Assembly: GCA_937880805.1 (NCBI GenBank)
Contig: CALGRR010000088.1
Location: forward strand, 1 to 5,953
Direction: 5' to 3'
From: an uncultured Clostridia bacterium
GTDB lineage: Bacteria; Bacillota; Clostridia; Oscillospirales; Acutalibacteraceae
Length of the DNA stretch: 5,953 nucleotides
A model generated the notes under the pieces. That model was not told the origin of the DNA. It made no database searches and worked only from the letters and a program-made list of their open reading frames with translations. The translations under genes and the position numbers were made by a program. How positions within the stretch are numbered: the stretch's first letter is position 1; each line of letters starts with the position of its first letter. Positions 5,853-5,953 of the stretch are shown piece by piece.

Positions 5853-5953
5853 TTGAAAAGAATAATAATTTATGCAACATCAACATAAACCAAGCAAAAA
5901 GTTTGTGCAAGGTTTATACGGTAGAGAAATTATTTTATATATTTTATATCTAA
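5853..5953. other. AT-rich tail with a small hairpin, no gene
   Basis: ATAAACC (5885-5891) pairs with GGTTTAT (5911-5917). After a symmetric AA/AA internal loop, GCA (5894-5896) pairs with TGC (5906-5908). Only weak promoter-like hexamers are present on either strand. The stretch could belong to the upstream or downstream region of a gene outside the window. Confidence 0.45.

Noticed and set aside
5870..5910. Weak minus-strand promoter (TTGCAC, 17 bases, TATGTT)
   Set aside because: Only about half of the consensus positions match, in an AT-rich region where such matches are common, and no gene follows on that strand.

Overview
The window is dominated by one very large plus-strand coding region (bases 3-5078). 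It is already open at the left edge and ends at a TAA at 5076-5078; at least 1691 residues are visible. The protein is a repetitive extracellular-type polypeptide. After a short unrecognised N-terminal fragment come about 19 consecutive 57-78 residue modules of the Listeria-Bacteroides / InlB B-repeat type (Flg_new family; hallmark 'GY.F.GW' and a closing 'a.W' or 'a.Y' strand). A C-terminal region follows, built from two clearly related ~95-residue beta-type domains and possibly a third, divergent copy. No catalytic motif, LPXTG motif, transmembrane helix or dockerin is visible, so a secreted or non-covalently surface-held adhesin or scaffold is the best general guess.

Downstream of the stop there is no convincing gene for 875 bases. 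Bases 5111-5272 hold four consecutive hairpins: a strong plus-strand terminator with a GAAA loop, a 10-bp inverted repeat without a T tract, a 16-bp perfect bidirectional terminator, and a short terminator reading on the minus strand. The minus-facing signals suggest that a convergent gene lies, or once lay, to the right. Bases 5426-5852 are a cluster of non-coding palindromic repeats. Two 132-bp copies (5426-5557 and 5721-5852, 119/132 identical) flank a third palindromic head (5578-5602) and a different hairpin element (5659-5706). One base pair of the outer stem is changed on both sides between the two 132-bp copies, so pairing is kept. The last 100 bases are AT-rich with one small hairpin.

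The organism is probably a gut-type Gram-positive Clostridia (Oscillospiraceae/Ruminococcus-like). This is inferred from the CCC/ACA/GCA/AAG/CTT-dominated codon use, the giant Flg_new surface protein, and intergenic elements of the GTAGGGGCG and GAGGGAGCTGTC kinds that I associate from memory with such genomes. It was not tested by any search.

No operon can be reconstructed: the single gene is closed off by its own terminator, and its start, signal peptide and promoter lie outside the window.
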